From Saussurea involucrata (Eukaryota; Streptophyta; Magnoliopsida; Asterales; Asteraceae): a stretch of 64,000 nt of DNA. The notes beneath the pieces were generated by a model. That model was not told the DNA's origin, did not search any database, and worked only from the letters and a program-made list of their open reading frames with translations. The position numbers were made by a program, and so were the translations under genes. Location: positions 12,349,370 to 12,413,369 of the forward strand of contig CM066317.1 in the NCBI GenBank assembly GCA_033807775.1. Reading direction: 5' to 3'. This document shows positions 10,233 through 23,009 of the stretch, piece by piece (the stretch's first letter is position 1; each line of letters starts with the position of its first letter).

Positions 10233-13200
10233 ATGGAGACCCAAAAACAAGAAATCAAGAAAGATGTTGATGATGAAAGGGTTTCTTTTTCTGGGAAAAT
10301 GGGAGCTCCATTGTTCAGTTGGCCATGGCAGAATTTAGGGAGTTATAAGGTATGGTTTCTTGAATTTCTTTTTATAAATTCCATTTTTACCCCTTTTTCC
10401 CAAATGGGTTCTTTCTTGATGTTCCTATTTTGTTGATTCTTGAATAGATTGATGTGTTTTATTGTTGGATTTTGTGTGTTCTAATGGGTTTTAAATTGGT
10501 TTCTTGAAATCAGTATATCTTGTTTGGGCCATTTCTTGGTGAGTTCATATATTCAACAATCTATGGAAAGAGGCAAAGTGAGTATGATTGGTGTATGCAT
10601 ATTCTAATCTTGTCTTCATTAAGAGGAGTTGTGCATCAAATATGGAGTTCATGTGATTACATGCTTTTCGTTAATCGAAATCATCGAATATCTCAAGAAG
10701 GGATCGATTTCGAACAAATTGACAATGAATGGCATTGGTACTTCCTCTTTTCCCTTCAAATTTGATATAATTACATGCTTGTTTTACAGGGTAAAACGGA
10801 TCAAAATGTAACAAAGTTTGGTTTAGTTCGTAACAAAATCTACCGTAAAAATTTCAAAATTTTCCTATTTTTATCAAGATGTCGAATCTATTGTCTACTT
10901 CACCTTAACCCTTTCGTAAATCTTTTGTAAACGGGTATCCATGTCATCAAATGTTACAAGATTAACGGGTCAAATTGGGTACAAACTAGAAAATTTTGAA
11001 ACTTTGTTACATGGATTGAGAAAAGAAATATTCGTTACACTAAATAGAAACTAAGACAAACTTTATTGCATTTTGATGGCAATTGCCCTGTTTTTTTATG
11101 GGTTTTTAGTGAAATTTGTGCATTTTTTCCGGCGTAAATTGTATCAAAATGCAATAAAGTATGGTTTAGTTCAAATTTAAAGATTTAGTTTTCTCGCTCA
11201 ATTTACCCAAATTTCAAAAAAAAACTATTTTTTTACCCTAGATGTTAAATATATCACCTATTTCATAAATCTTTCGTAAATGGGTACGCACATAATTAAA
11301 TGTTACAAGATCAAAAGATTACCGGTCAAAATGAGTACAAACTAGAAAATTCTAAAACTTTCTTACATCGATCACGGAAAAAAATATTCTTCGTTACACT
11401 AGGAATTAAACCAAAATTCGTTGCATTTTGATGCATATTTTTTTTGAAAGGGTATCTTAGTCTTGCCTAGACTAATCTCTGACACTGATTGACTGCTAAG
11501 CATGCAGCCCTGAGATAATTTCTCAGTGGCCACAAGTTGCCAACTTCATGAAATATTACTCTGTTTTTCTTATGGGTTCTTGATGAAATTTCTGCATCTT
11601 TTATCACAGGGACAACTTCATCATACTTCAAGCATTTGTAGCTTCAATACCCTTCTTGATCTACCCTTCATTCGCCAATTTCCCGATTTGGGAAACGACC
11701 GGGGTCTTTTTCTGTCTACTTTTCCATATCGGGATCTCGGAACCTTTGTATTATTGGCTTCATAGATTGTTACACTCATCATATTTCTTCCAACAGTATC
11801 ATTGGCTACACCATAGTTCTAAAGTGAACCATCCATTTGCAGGTAAAAATTCCATTTTGGTAAAGCATTCAATGATTTGTAAAACTTTATGATCATGGTT
11901 AGGTGACCATTTTCTTGATTCTAATTTTTTATCAACCATTTTTGGTGTAGGTGGGCATGCTACATTTTTGGAGCATTTATTGCTTTGTGTGATTATTGGC
12001 GTTCCGATCGTTGGGACTACGTTGATAGGATATGGTTCGGTCATCATGTTCTACGGCTATATCTTGGCCTTCGATTTCCTTAGATGTATGGGGCATAGTA
12101 ACGTTGAAGTTGTTCCTCATCGCATTTTTGAAACGTTTCCGACTCTCAAGTATTTGATTTATACGCCAACGTAAGTTTTTAATGCTGTTAGAGTCTCACG
12201 CCAGCTAAACTTGAACTGTTTCTATATATGTTTTAAATACTTTTAGAGTCTCATTACATTTTATTCATTCTTTAAAAAAATTTATTGTGTTTTATGTTAT
12301 TTTAAACTTTCACCTTACTGTCCTCAAATTATTGTTTTTATACGGTTTCTATATTTTGTTTATTTTTGTAATTTATTAAATATTAATAATAATAAAATTA
12401 TATAGAAAATGTATAAAATAAAAACCGGAAACTACATAAATTTATATTTTTGTGTCATTTTAATTGTGCTGATAAAAACTTTATAATGCTGTTTTTTGTT
12501 ATAAAAAATATTTATCTCATTATAATTTAATAAATTACTTAAATTAATCTAAACATATAAAAAATATGAATAATTCAATAGGGGCATATTGGTCATTTTT
12601 ATTTCTTCTCTCCGGTCTAGTTCCGTCTTACCAAACGCTGAACAACTGTCTTGTCTGGATACCAAATGCACCCTAAGGGCTCTTTTGGAGAGTAATCAGA
12701 TGGGCTTCCACGTATTCTCATATGGTATCTGAGTCAAGGTCTACCACTCTAGGGACTCGACACACGATCTATGCTCGTCTAGCCTCCGTTACAGGGGGCG
12801 TGTTAGAGTCCCACATAGGCTAGACATGAACCATTTCTACTCCATCTCTTTTGAAAAATAATCTGAAGGGGTTCTACATATTGTTACACTTTAATTATCC
12901 AAGAAAACATATGGAAGGAATAAAGACTCATCAACAAAATTGAAATGTGATTGTGGTTTATTTGTTAAGGTACCATTTCATACACCATAAAGACATGAAG
13001 ACCAATTTCTGCCTCTTTATGCCTCTTTATGATGTATTGGGAAAGACCATGAATGAAACTTCTTGGGATCTTCATAAAGAAAATAGTTCAACTAAAGGTA
13101 CATCCTTCTTTCAGTCCATTCAGAGGTCTTTATGGTTTTAAAAAAGATATCTTAATTAGGGTCTAGCCCTCGCATGTAGCTAGCTGGCAAAAGGGTTTAG

Positions 13201-16200
13201 CGATTTTTCCCAAATTAACAAAAGGTTCAAGTTCGAATCCTGCGGGAGACAGGCTTGAACCCCTCTCTGCTAGCCTCAGCCGTTGAGTCAACTCTGAAAT
13301 GCCTCCTCATGTGTGGTTCATAGGTGGCGGATTCCGTGTGAGGCCGGTTAGAGTTGATAGTAGTCAACCTTTTACTCAAATCTTAATTAGGGTTATCAAT
13401 CATAGATAACCACATGGGGAAAAGTTTCACTTTTTAGCCACCTCCAAACAAAATAGCCAAGTAACCCCAAAGTCAACTTTTGACATTTTCTGACGCACTC
13501 AGATGAAAAAATGGGCCCACCACAAAAACAAAGCAAGACACCACAAGTAAATAAGTGTCTTGCAGCATTGACTTACGGTTTCTTGACTATTTTGCCAGAT
13601 ATTTAAGATCATAACCACTAAGATTATGCATAAATTCAATTCCCTTTAATACACATTTCTTTTTTTTTGTAGGCAAGAAAGCAAAAGCACCAGAATTTGT
13701 GTTTCTTGCACATGGGGTTGATATAATGTCATCAATGCATGTTCCATTTATTTTTAGATCATTAAGCTCATTGCCATTTGCCACAAGGCTTATCATGTTG
13801 CCAATATGGCCTTTTGCTTTGTTGACGATTCTCTTCATGTGGGCTAAATCCAAGACTTTCTTGCTCACTTTCTGCAATCTTAGAGGAAGACTGCTTCAAA
13901 GTTGGATCGTGCCAAGATTTGGTTTCATGGTAACCATAATAATCGGTTTTATAGGATGTTATTTTATGTTTAAGTGTCTTAATAGACTGCTTAATGGCTA
14001 AGTTTATATGAGCAAACAGTTGTTTTTATATAAATGTGTTACAATAAGTTAGTAGCATGCTTTTGGGCGTTTTAACAAGTTTTTTATGACATTTTTGAAA
14101 TAAAACGTCTTATTAGTCTTATATATAAAATGTATTATAATAGGTTGATAGGACGTTTTTGGGCGTGCTAACAAGTTTTTTAGGACAGTGAAATAAAACG
14201 TTTTATTAGTCTTGTATATAAAACGTGTTACAATAAGTTGATAGAAGATTTTTGGGCGTTCTAACAAAATTTTGTATGACAGTTTTAAACTAAAACGTCT
14301 TATTAGTTAGTCTTATATATAAATGTGTTACAACAAGTTGTGGGACATTTTTGGGCGTTCTAACAAAGTTTTTAGGACAATTTTGAAATCAAATGTCTTA
14401 TTAGTCCTGTATATAAATGTGTTATAGTAAGTTGATAGGACACTTTTGGACGTTTTAACTAGTTTTTTTATTACAATTTTGGAATAAAACGCCTTATTAG
14501 TCTTTCTTGCGTGACTTTCACAAATAATCTCTCGTAAGAAAGACTAATAAGACATTTTATTTTAAAAATGTCGTAAAAAACTTGTTTGGACGGCCAAAAA
14601 CGGTCCACCAACTTATTGTAAAGCATTAATATAGCACGCATAGTTGTTTGGTCATGTAAACTTAAGTGCTATAAAGCAGTCTACGAAACTGGATTTTACT
14701 GACGAAATTTTCTAATGATTGCAGTACTTTTTACCATTCGCCAAAGACGGCATAAATAAGCAAATTGAAGAAGCTATACTAACAGCCGATAAAATCGGTG
14801 TCAAGGTCCTTAGCCTCGCGGCCTTGAACAAGGTTCGTACCGCTTTCTTTCTCAAATTCCTTTTCCGCTTGCTTACGGTTATACACAAATTGAAACGAAA
14901 ACGAGCATCAAAGGCTCGAGTTTTAAACGTTCTTGACGGAAATGGTCGTGGTTTTACAGAATGAAGCTTTAAACGGAGGTGGGAAACTTTTCGTCACTAA
15001 ACTTCCGGATCTTAAAGTCCGCGTGGTCCATGGAAACACGTTGACCGCAGCCGTTATTCTGAACGAGATTCCTCAAGATGTCAAAGAGGTGTTCTTAACC
15101 GGAGCTACTTCTAAGCTCGGAAGGGCCATCGCCCTTTATCTTGCTCGTCGTGAAGTTAGAGTCTTGGTATGGATATATGAACACGATCTTATCGTATATC
15201 TTTTTTTTCTCTTCATTACACTTTTCACAAAGAGAGGGTATTCATGGAAATAACTGATATACTTTTTGGGGTAGAGGTCAAGTTTGATTACATCTTAACC
15301 TCTAGTAGAACCCACCTCATCTCAAGTGGACCCCACCTCAGGTGGAATATGCCTACATCTTACCCTCCCTATAACCCACCTCAGATGGAACCCACCTCAT
15401 CTCAGGTGGACCCCACCTCAGGTGGAATATATTGGATTTGTTTGGTTTGGTTTGGTTTATTACTTTCATAAGCTCCGATCTTGATGTGGGTGACAAATTT
15501 TATGTGCAGATGCTTACTCAATCGACTGAAAGATTTACGAGCATTCAGAAAGAAGTTCCATTGCAAAACCAAAGCTTTTTAGTTCAAGTGACAAAGTATC
15601 AAGCAGCTAAACACTGCAAGGTAGAGTGTGTTCACTATTCGATGTTTAATGATCTCTGTTGGTAACCGAAAAGCGATAAGTAAAGGGTAAAAAGGTCATT
15701 TTTCAAAGTACTAAGATCATGTTTGGCAACCATAAGTTTGCTTATCTTTTGAGCTTATTGAAAAAGTCTCGTTTGAAAGTCATAAACTAGCTTTTGAAAG
15801 GCTAGTTTAGATAGCTTTTCAACAAGCTTCAGGGTTTGTTTTCACTTTTTTCCAATTATGCCCCTTGTAAGGTAGAATTGAGTATTTTTCGATATGTCCT
15901 TTTAGGTCATTTTATATTGTCTTCTAGCTTATCAGTTACTATTCCTTCCATACCTAAAATTAGTGTCCACTTTCAAAAGTAGGAGCATAGTTTCCAATTT
16001 ACCCTTAATTATGAGATAAAGAAATTCACTACTCTCTCGATTTTTGAAGGGTAAAATTATCATTTAGCTAAATACACATGTTTAAACCTCCGTTTGGCAA
16101 GCCATAAACTAGCTTTTGAAAGGCTACTTCGTAGAGCTTTTCAATAAGCTTCAGGATTCTCTCTCACTTTTTTGCAATGATGCCCCTTATACGGTAGAAT

Positions 16201-17237
16201 TGTGTAATTTTTTAAAGCGTCCTTTTAGGTCATTTTACATTGTCATTTATCTTATCAGTTACTATTCACTCCATCCCAAAAATAAGTGTTCACTTTCAAA
16301 AGTAGGAGTCTACTTTCCAATTTACCCTTAATTATAAGAGAGAGAAATTCGCTACTCTCTCTATTATTAAGGGTAAAATTATCATTTAACTAATTAAAAA
16401 AGTGTACTAATTACACATTTTTAGACCTCTGTGTTTTTTCATTGTGGACATTTTAGGTCATTTGATATTGTCATCTACCTTATCGGTTCCTATTCCCTCA
16501 ATCCCAAAATAAGTGGCCACTTTCTAAAGTAGTAGTCTACTTTCCAATTCTACCGTTAATTTTGAGACAAAAAAAATTAACTACTCTCTCCGTTATTAGG
16601 GGTAAAATTGCCATTTACCTAATTAAAAAGTGTATTAATTACACAGTTTTAAACCCGTGTGTTTTTTTCATCGGGGATGTTTATTTTGAGACGTGTGTAC
16701 CAACTTATTAGCCATCAACCAGCTTTTCAGCCAACAACTAGTTTTTCAGTTAATAGCTAATTTACCGAATCCGATTCTTTTTCATGAATCAAACTAGACC
16801 TGGATTCTGGGCAAATGGACCTTACCAAGAGAGCAAAGTTGGGCACCACCCGGAACACACTTCCATCAGTTTGTGGTTCCACCCGTGATCGAATTCAGAA
16901 GAGATTGCACGTATAGTAAGCTCGCAGCCATGAAGCTTCCCGATGACGCCCAAGGCCTAGGCGCCTGCGAGGTTAGTAAAAGGACAAAAATGCCCTTGCA
17001 GCCATAGCATCCGTTTTGCCCTTGACCAATGAAACTTATTTCTTTTTTTGTGCGTGTTTTTATCGCTAATTGTTTGAACAGTACACGATGGAAAGAGGTG
17101 TGGTTCATGCTTGCCATGCGGGTGGGATCGTTCATCTTCTTGAAGGTTGGAGCCACCATGAAGTGGGTGCGATCGATGTGGACCGGCTCGATTTGGTCTG
17201 GGAAGCGGCTTTACGACACGGGTTCAAGCCGGTTTGA
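10233..17237 (+). CDS. CER3: CER3-type very-long-chain alkane synthesis protein (11 exons, 644 aa)
   Basis: Exons by GT-AG and phase: 10233-10349, 10514-10737, 11610-11842, 11951-12170, 12970-13097, 13673-13929, 14725-14832, 14960-15166, 15510-15620, 16798-16971, 17082-17237. They sum to 1,935 nt without a stop. CER3 (WAX2/YRE/FLP1) works with CER1 in the ER membrane to convert very-long-chain acyl-CoA to cuticular alkanes. The N-terminal half is a membrane fatty-acid-hydroxylase-like domain with His clusters HX3H (165-169), HX2HH (178-182) and HX2HH (267-271). The C-terminal WAX2 domain (from about 394) contains TGATSKLG (476-483), a nucleotide-binding-like loop. Length matches Arabidopsis CER3 (632 aa, from memory). 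The PWPW start and the C-terminal EGW/VWEAA region favour CER3 over CER1. All splice sites are canonical, so it looks functional. Confidence 0.95.
13163..13379 (+). mobile_element. tRNA-derived SINE in CER3 intron 5
   Basis: A 217-bp unit is flanked by exact 14-bp duplications, ATCTTAATTAGGGT (13149-13162 and 13380-13393). Near its 5' end it has an A-box-like TAGCTAGCTGG (about 13178-13188) and a B-box-like GTTCGAATCC (13231-13240), the RNA polymerase III internal promoter of tRNA-derived SINEs. It lies between CER3 exons 5 and 6 and does not touch the splice sites. Confidence 0.75.
14035..14632. repeat. Five-copy 95-bp tandem array plus inverted copy in CER3 intron 6
   Basis: Five head-to-tail units start near 14036, 14131, 14225, 14326 and 14420. 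Each carries GTGTTACAATAAGTTGATAG, then TTTTGGGCG, AACAAGTTTTTTA and AAACGTCTTATTAGTCT. A sixth copy follows in opposite orientation (about 14533-14632). This looks like a MITE with one amplified arm and could fold into a long hairpin when the intron is transcribed. Short open frames inside it are repeat artefacts. Confidence 0.8.
15244..15435. repeat. Duplicated ACCCCACCTCAGGTGGAATAT repeat in CER3 intron 8
   Basis: A GGGGTAGAGGTCAAG segment is followed by two copies of a stretch with ACCCACCTCATCTCA-GTGGACCCCACCTCAGGTGGAATAT. Related GGTAGAGGT...CCAGACCCC-like segments occur at 39285-39375 and 42640-42700, suggesting fragments of one SINE-like family. Assignment is tentative. Confidence 0.4.
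15700..16745. repeat. Triplicated Stowaway/MITE segments in CER3 intron 9
   Basis: Three diverged blocks (about 15700-16075, 16080-16400 and 16430-16660) share CCATCCCAAAATAAGTG-CACTTTC, a TTTCCAATTTACCCTTAATTATGAGA segment and TACTCTCTC...GGGTAAAATTATCATTTA. The CCATCCCAAAATAAGTG core matches Stowaway MITE ends. TTTGGCAA-CATAA and AGCTTTTCAA motifs of a second family are interleaved. Intron 9 is about 1.2 kb largely because of these. Confidence 0.6.
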
Positions 17238-17744
17238 AGGGGTCTCATTAGTTTCTTATAGGACTCAAACTCAACAATGGAGGATTTGAAACCTCAGAAT
17301 AGTGGCAGGAAAAGCTAGCCTTGTTTACAGGATCATATACACAACTCTAATAAAGCACTCATGTAATCTATACAATAATACATACAAAGGGTAAAATTGT
17401 CATTTAAGAGTGGTATTTGTTCCCATTTGACAAGTGTTCAGTCCAGTTTGTGCGCACTTCAACTATTCTCATATGGACCTTAATGTGTGTTTGGTAAATT
17501 GATGATGACAAGACAGTAAAAAAAATTAATGTACCACGTTTGGAAAAAGTAGTATTTATCACTTGTTATCTTTGTCCCACGTAGGAGGAGTGAAGAGAAA
17601 TTTCTTGGTTTAAACTTTAAAAGATGAAATACATTTGAATTACTTGAAAGTGATTTGGAGGGAACACAAAGGGGCAAATCTAAAGGGAGTTTTTTGGAAT
17701 ATTATATAATTGAGGAACTATATATATAATCAAAGACTTAGCAC
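17238..17744 (+). other. CER3 3' flank
   Basis: 3' untranslated region followed by AT-rich spacer. An AATAAA lies 112 bp past the stop codon. No further gene is seen before the retrotransposon that begins at 17745. Confidence 0.5.
17349..17354 (+). terminator. Candidate poly(A) signal of CER3
   Basis: AATAAA, 112 bp downstream of the CER3 stop and followed by TGTAATCTATACAATAATA. Spacing is normal for a plant near-upstream element; the actual cleavage site is unknown. Confidence 0.45.
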
Positions 17745-18455
17745 TGTTGGAATATGCTCGTGTCATAATATATAATTATATGGCTAGATACACATGGGCC
17801 TATAGGGACATAGGGTCACACACAATACACTGAGATACCATTTAATATATAATTTAATTATTGTATTTACATTATATTAATAGCCTAAGTAACATGGGTA
17901 ATTAAATGGGCACAAATCATTAATAGTGGATTAATGGATTTGTATTGGATTTAAGTTAATAGCAAGCCTATTACGTTTAATTAATTCAAGGCCCATGAAG
18001 ATTTACTAGGGAGAACCTTTAAGAAGCCCAAGGAAGCTTTAGGGTTCATTAATAAATAGAAATGTTAATTACCTAATTAAGCTAACCTAATTTTTCCTCT
18101 CCTCTCTCTAAAATCGGCGCCCCACCCTTAGCCCTCTCTTGGGTTTTTCCACTTTGATCTTCTAGCTTCGTTCTTGATTAATTGAAGCTACAAGATCCGT
18201 TACTAAGGAGGACTAGCATCCGGTGGTGATCAAGGAGGTGTAGTGTGGACTACTCTAGAGGCATTCTCCATTGAATGCTTGGTTTCAAAAGAGCACACAA
18301 GTAGATCCCGATTGGTGTACAAATCACGCTACAAAGGTATATCGTTATTTGTATTTCTAGTTTAATTATATTGGCAATACATTGATCCTTTTGGTGATTA
18401 TTCCGTTGCGTTATTATATATGTTTATTTTGTGTTTCTTTTCATAATCACCAACA
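17745..18455 (+). repeat. 5' LTR of the copia element
   Basis: A 711-bp repeat from TGTTGGAATATGCTCG to ATCACCAACA. It has about an 8-bp extra segment (GGGACATA region near 17818) relative to the 3' copy. Confidence 0.95.
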
Positions 18456-18456
18456 G

Positions 18457-18468
18457 TGGTATCAGAGC
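18457..18468 (+). other. Primer-binding site of the copia element
   Basis: TGGTATCAGAGC one base after the 5' LTR; initiator tRNA-Met type. Confidence 0.92.
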
Positions 18469-20154
18469 CATCGTATGTGCCATATGATTAACTTGTATAT
18501 GTAAAAGTGGCTAAAACTAAAGTCTTTTTTTCTGAAAATTTCGACCATCGTTGGGTCTAAAATAATGTATTTTAAGATCCTATAGCCACAAGTTACATAT
18601 ACTAATCGTAGATTAATTATTGTAGTTTTTCTTCGTTTTCGTTGGCTTGTTTTTTTTACTTATTGTAAGTGTTTTAGATCCATGGTAAAACATGCATTTT
18701 TATCATGGACCAAGCCAACAATCTTAATGATATTGTATTATTATGTTGATGTGCAAAACCGATGAAAACCTTGACCGTTTGTGTGCTTTGTTTAATTATT
18801 TGTCGAGTTTTTGGGTTGTAATAGTTTAGGCAATTTTTTTTTCTTGATTTAGTAGTAGATAAATGTATTTTATCAAATATTGTAACCATTGCTCGGAATC
18901 GAATGGCGACAAGTTAGAGACGAGAAGCATTTTTCGGAGCTGCTGGACAGCCGGCGCGAAAAATGGATTTTCCCGGAGTTTGGCACATCGGATTGGGCTG
19001 ATTTTTGTTGCTGGAGTTCCATAAGACGTAGGGGCACATTTTTGCAGAAGGATGTTTCGATTGGGGAAGACTCCTTCCATGTCGTTTCGGACCCCGAAGC
19101 TGCTGCGTTTTTCCAGACAGTTTTGTGTTCGAATGTTCTTGTGGGTTCTACTTGCTCTTGATAGTCTTGGAGCAAGTGGGAGCCAAAAAAGGGTTTATGT
19201 TGGTCCGTCCTTAGTTGCCCTCTTGGTCCGTGTGATGGCTCACGAGATCAAGCATAGGTGTTCATCGGTTGAGGTTTTGCACATTTTGGTTGTGTGTTTA
19301 TTTTCTTTTATGTTGCATTGTTATCTATGTCTTTGATATTATAACTTGCAAATGGGATTTTCAAACATAAAATTAAACACATACCACTTTTAAAACTAAA
19401 TCTAAAGATTTAGTTAATATAAGTTTAAATTGGATTTGAAACTTAAATATATTGTTTTATATAAATAACGCTTAAAAGAGTTTTATCGATTATTTAATTT
19501 ATGTAATGTCCAAGCTAATTAATATCTCATATAGGTTATATATTAAATGGACATCTCGACACACATAAAATAAAACAAATTAGAATCCAAGTTAAGAAAT
19601 GTTTTTAACTTATGCTACGAATGAAGAATGCATGCTTCTTTCGTACATTTTTTTGACACGTTTTATCAAAATACTATACCCGTCACAATTTTAAGTCATG
19701 CCGTCCAATTAGCTTGAAATCCCTCGCCATTACCTTTTGCCTATGCGTGAGACCTAGGTTGAATTGTAATCCCGAGGTGATTATTGTCTATGCGTGAGAC
19801 CTAGATCTATTTTCACATTATTTCAAATTGGATGACTTAATCGAGTTAAGCAGGTGAGACCTTAACCCGAGGCAAGGATGGGACTAAACATGTCAGCTTG
19901 ACACTAGTTGCTCGGCCACTAGATGCCATGGGTCCCATAAGGATCTAAGAATTGCACTTGTAATGCAATTGGTAAACGTCACCTACCTATTGAATCTATC
20001 ATTGCTAGCAGATCAACTGATGTGATGATAGAACCTCAATGAGGATCTTAGCCTTTTTCGTAAATTAATTGTTTTAAAAGTAAAACTTGGGTAGTTAATT
20101 AAAAAAAAGGATTAATTATTGAAATTACTAATTTTGAACTTTGTATGTCTGTAG
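18469..20154 (+). other. Long untranslated leader of the copia element
   Basis: About 1.7 kb separate the primer-binding site from gag. A GC-richer block (about 18890-19260) is open on both strands but matches no protein I recognise. At 19730-19815 the phrase CTATGCGTGAGACCTAG occurs twice. A packaging or leader function is plausible but not shown. Confidence 0.5.
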
Positions 20155-23009
20155 ATGTCAACAACAAATCAAACCCTAAGCAACTCAACTATCAGGTCAG
20201 TTCTTGAAAAAGAGAAACTCACAGGAATTAACTTTATCGACTGGTATCGAAATCTGAGGATCGTCCTCAGAGCTGAAAATAAGTTGATCCATCTGGAAGA
20301 GGCCTTACCTGAGGCACCTCCTGCCACTGCTTCTGCTGCAGTTCGCACAGCCTACACCCGTAGGTTTAACGAACAACAAGAAGTAGTTGCTCTCATGCTG
20401 GTGAGCATGACCCCCGAGATCCAAAAGAACATGGAGGAACTCACAGCATTTGAGATGTTACGAGAGTTGAAAACTATGTTTCAACAACAGGCAGAACAGG
20501 AACTGTTTGAAACAGTCAAAGCATTCCACGCTTGTAAACAGGAGGATGGCCAGTCAGTTAGCTCTTACGTCTTGAAGAAGAAAGGCTATCTTGACCGTCT
20601 GGAGCGTCTTGGTTACCCCATGCCACAAGTTCTTGGAGTGAGCTTGATTCTTACCTCACTATCCAAGGACTATGACTAGTTTGTTATGAACTATAACATG
20701 CATAGCATGGGGAAGACTATCTCTGAACTGCATGCTATGCTGAAGCTTGCAGAGCAAGGGATGCCAAAGAAAGCTCTTGCTGTTCTAGCAATCAGGGAAG
20801 GAAAAATCCAGAAATCCAAACCGCAAGCACAGGGCAAGGGTCGTGGCAAGGGTAAACATGTTTATAAACCTAAACCTAAGATCCCCCCACCTGCTAAAAA
20901 GAAGCACCCTGCAAAGGACGCCACCTGCCATCACTGTGGAGTGATAGGCCACTGGAAGAGGAACTGTCCTACTTACCTGGTAGAGTTGAAGAAGAACAAA
21001 GCTACCCCGGCTAGCACTTCAGGTATCTTCACTATAGAACTCTATGCTTTCCCTAGTAAATCCTGGGTTTATGATACCGGTTGTGGAACTCACATTTGTA
21101 ATAATGTGCAGGGACTAAGGGGAAGTAGAAAGCTAAACGACGGAGCTTTGGACCTGTACGTAGGCAATGGAATGCGTGCAGCTGTTAAAGCTATAGGGAG
21201 CTTTGATCTTATCCTCCTGAATGGATTGATTCTTGTTTTAGACAATTGTCATTATGCACCTACTATTACTAGGGGTATTGTTTCGCTTTCTCGTTTGAAG
21301 AAAATTGGTTTTATCCATGTTTTTACGGATTATGGCATTTCGGTTTCTAAGGATAATATATTTTATTTTAATGCTATTCCTCGTGATGATATTTTTGAAA
21401 TTGACATGGATAAACTTGTTTCAAACGATAGTTCTATATACACGTGTAGCACTAAGAAATCCAAACGTAATTTGGATTCAACTTACCTATGGCACTGTCG
21501 TCTTTGCCACATAAGCAAGAAACGCATTATAAAGCTGCAACACGATGGGCTTCTAAAGTCATCCGATGATGAGTCGTTTGATAAATGCCTCTCTTGCATA
21601 TCTGGGAAAATGACAAGAAAACCTTTCTCCCATGTAGGTGAAAGAGCCAAAGATCTTCTTGGACTCATACATACTGATGTATGTGGCCCATTTAGAACTG
21701 TGTCTAGGGAAGGTGCTAACTACTTCATCACTTTCACTGATGATTTCAGTCGCTATGGTTATGTTTACTTGATTAAACATAAACATGAAGCCTTTGAAAC
21801 GTTCAAAGCCTTTCAAAGTGAAGTAGAAAATCAACTCGGCAAGACTATTAAGGCTCTCCGATCTGATCGAGGAGGAGAGTATATGAGTCAAGAGTTTTTA
21901 GACCATCTGACTAAGTGTGGGATTGTCTCACAATTAACTCCTCCATACACTCCACAACATAATGGTGTATCTGAAAGGAGAAATCGAACTTTGCTAGACA
22001 TGGTTCGATCCATGATGAGTCTAACTACTTTGCCACTGTCCTTTTGGGGTTGTGCTCTAGAGTCTGTTGCTCGCATACTCAATATGGTTCCGACAAAGAA
22101 GGTTGATAAGACACCATATGAAATATGGCACGGGAAAGTCCCTAATCTGTCTTACTTGAAGGTCTGGGGTTGTGAGGCTCTCGTCAAACGAGACACACCG
22201 AACAAACTTGAGCCTAGATCTATCAAGTGTATCTTCGTAGGGTACCCAAAGAAAACAATGGGTTACTATTTCTACTACCCACCCGAAAACAAAATATTTG
22301 TTGCTCGGTATGCTGAGTTTCTTGAGAACAGTCTCACTTTACAAGAAGCAAGTGGGAGCACAGTAGACCTTGACGAGATTCAAAGCGAAGATGCGCAACC
22401 TCCTGGTGACACTAGCGAACATCACGCTGAGGTTGAACCACAGAATGATGTAATTCCCATTCGTAGATCTGCAAGGACACCTCGAGCACCTAAACGATAT
22501 AGTTATTATATCGATGCTGAGGAGCAGAATTTTGGGGATCATGGTGAACCCTCTAACTATCAAGCTGCATTGTTGGATCTAGAATCCGATAAATGGCTTG
22601 AAGCTATGAATGCTGAAATGTAATCCATGAAAGACAATCAAGTCTGGAACTTGGTTGATCTTCCTCCGAACAGCAAGACTGTCGGAAGCAAGTGGATCTT
22701 CAAGAAGAAGACCGACATGGATGGCAATGTACACACCTATAAAGCTCGTCTAGTAGCAAAGGGTTACACTCAAACCTACGGGTTGACTGTGAAGAAACCT
22801 TCTCGCATGTTGCTGACGTTAAAGCTATTAGGATTCTTATAGCCATAGCAGCGTACCATGACTATGAGATTTGGCCAATGGATGTCAAAACCGCTTTCTT
22901 GAACGGTCACCTTGATGAAGATGTTTACATGGTGCAACCTGAGGGTTTTGTGAATCCGAAACATCCCGAGAAAGTATGCAAGCTTCAAAGATCCATTTAT
23001 GGACTGAAG
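20155..23009 (+). pseudogene. Copia gag-pol, 5' part (gag, protease, integrase, start of RT)
   Basis: Gag begins at ATG 20155. The frame is broken by TAG at 20677, continues in the same frame from 20686 to TAA at 22621, and shifts frame near 22780. Domains in order are the Gag core, one CCHC knuckle (CHHCGVIGHWKRNC, about 20929-20970) and a copia protease (YDTGCGTHIC near 21070). Next come the integrase HHCC region (about 21490-21600), its catalytic core (TDDFSRYG, SDRGGEY, about 21738-21880), and the RT start (KWIFKKK, DVKTAF). RT is cut at 23009 by the viral insertion and resumes at 30823. The breaks show this copy cannot make its own polyprotein. Confidence 0.93.
22879..23009 (+). repeat. 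Left copy of the 131-bp duplication flanking the virus
   Basis: These 131 bp of copia RT (start TGGATGTCAAAACC, end ATGGACTGAAG) recur at 30823-30953 with a single C/T difference. The copies lie exactly at the two host-virus borders, so they behave like a very long target-site duplication. Confidence 0.95.

Noticed and set aside
14049..14267. Repeated-peptide protein on the minus strand of CER3 intron 6
   Set aside because: Produced by the 95-bp tandem array; intronic and not conserved.
18873..19175. Overlapping frames on both strands in the copia leader
   Set aside because: Opposite-strand openness reflects base composition; no recognisable domain or start context.
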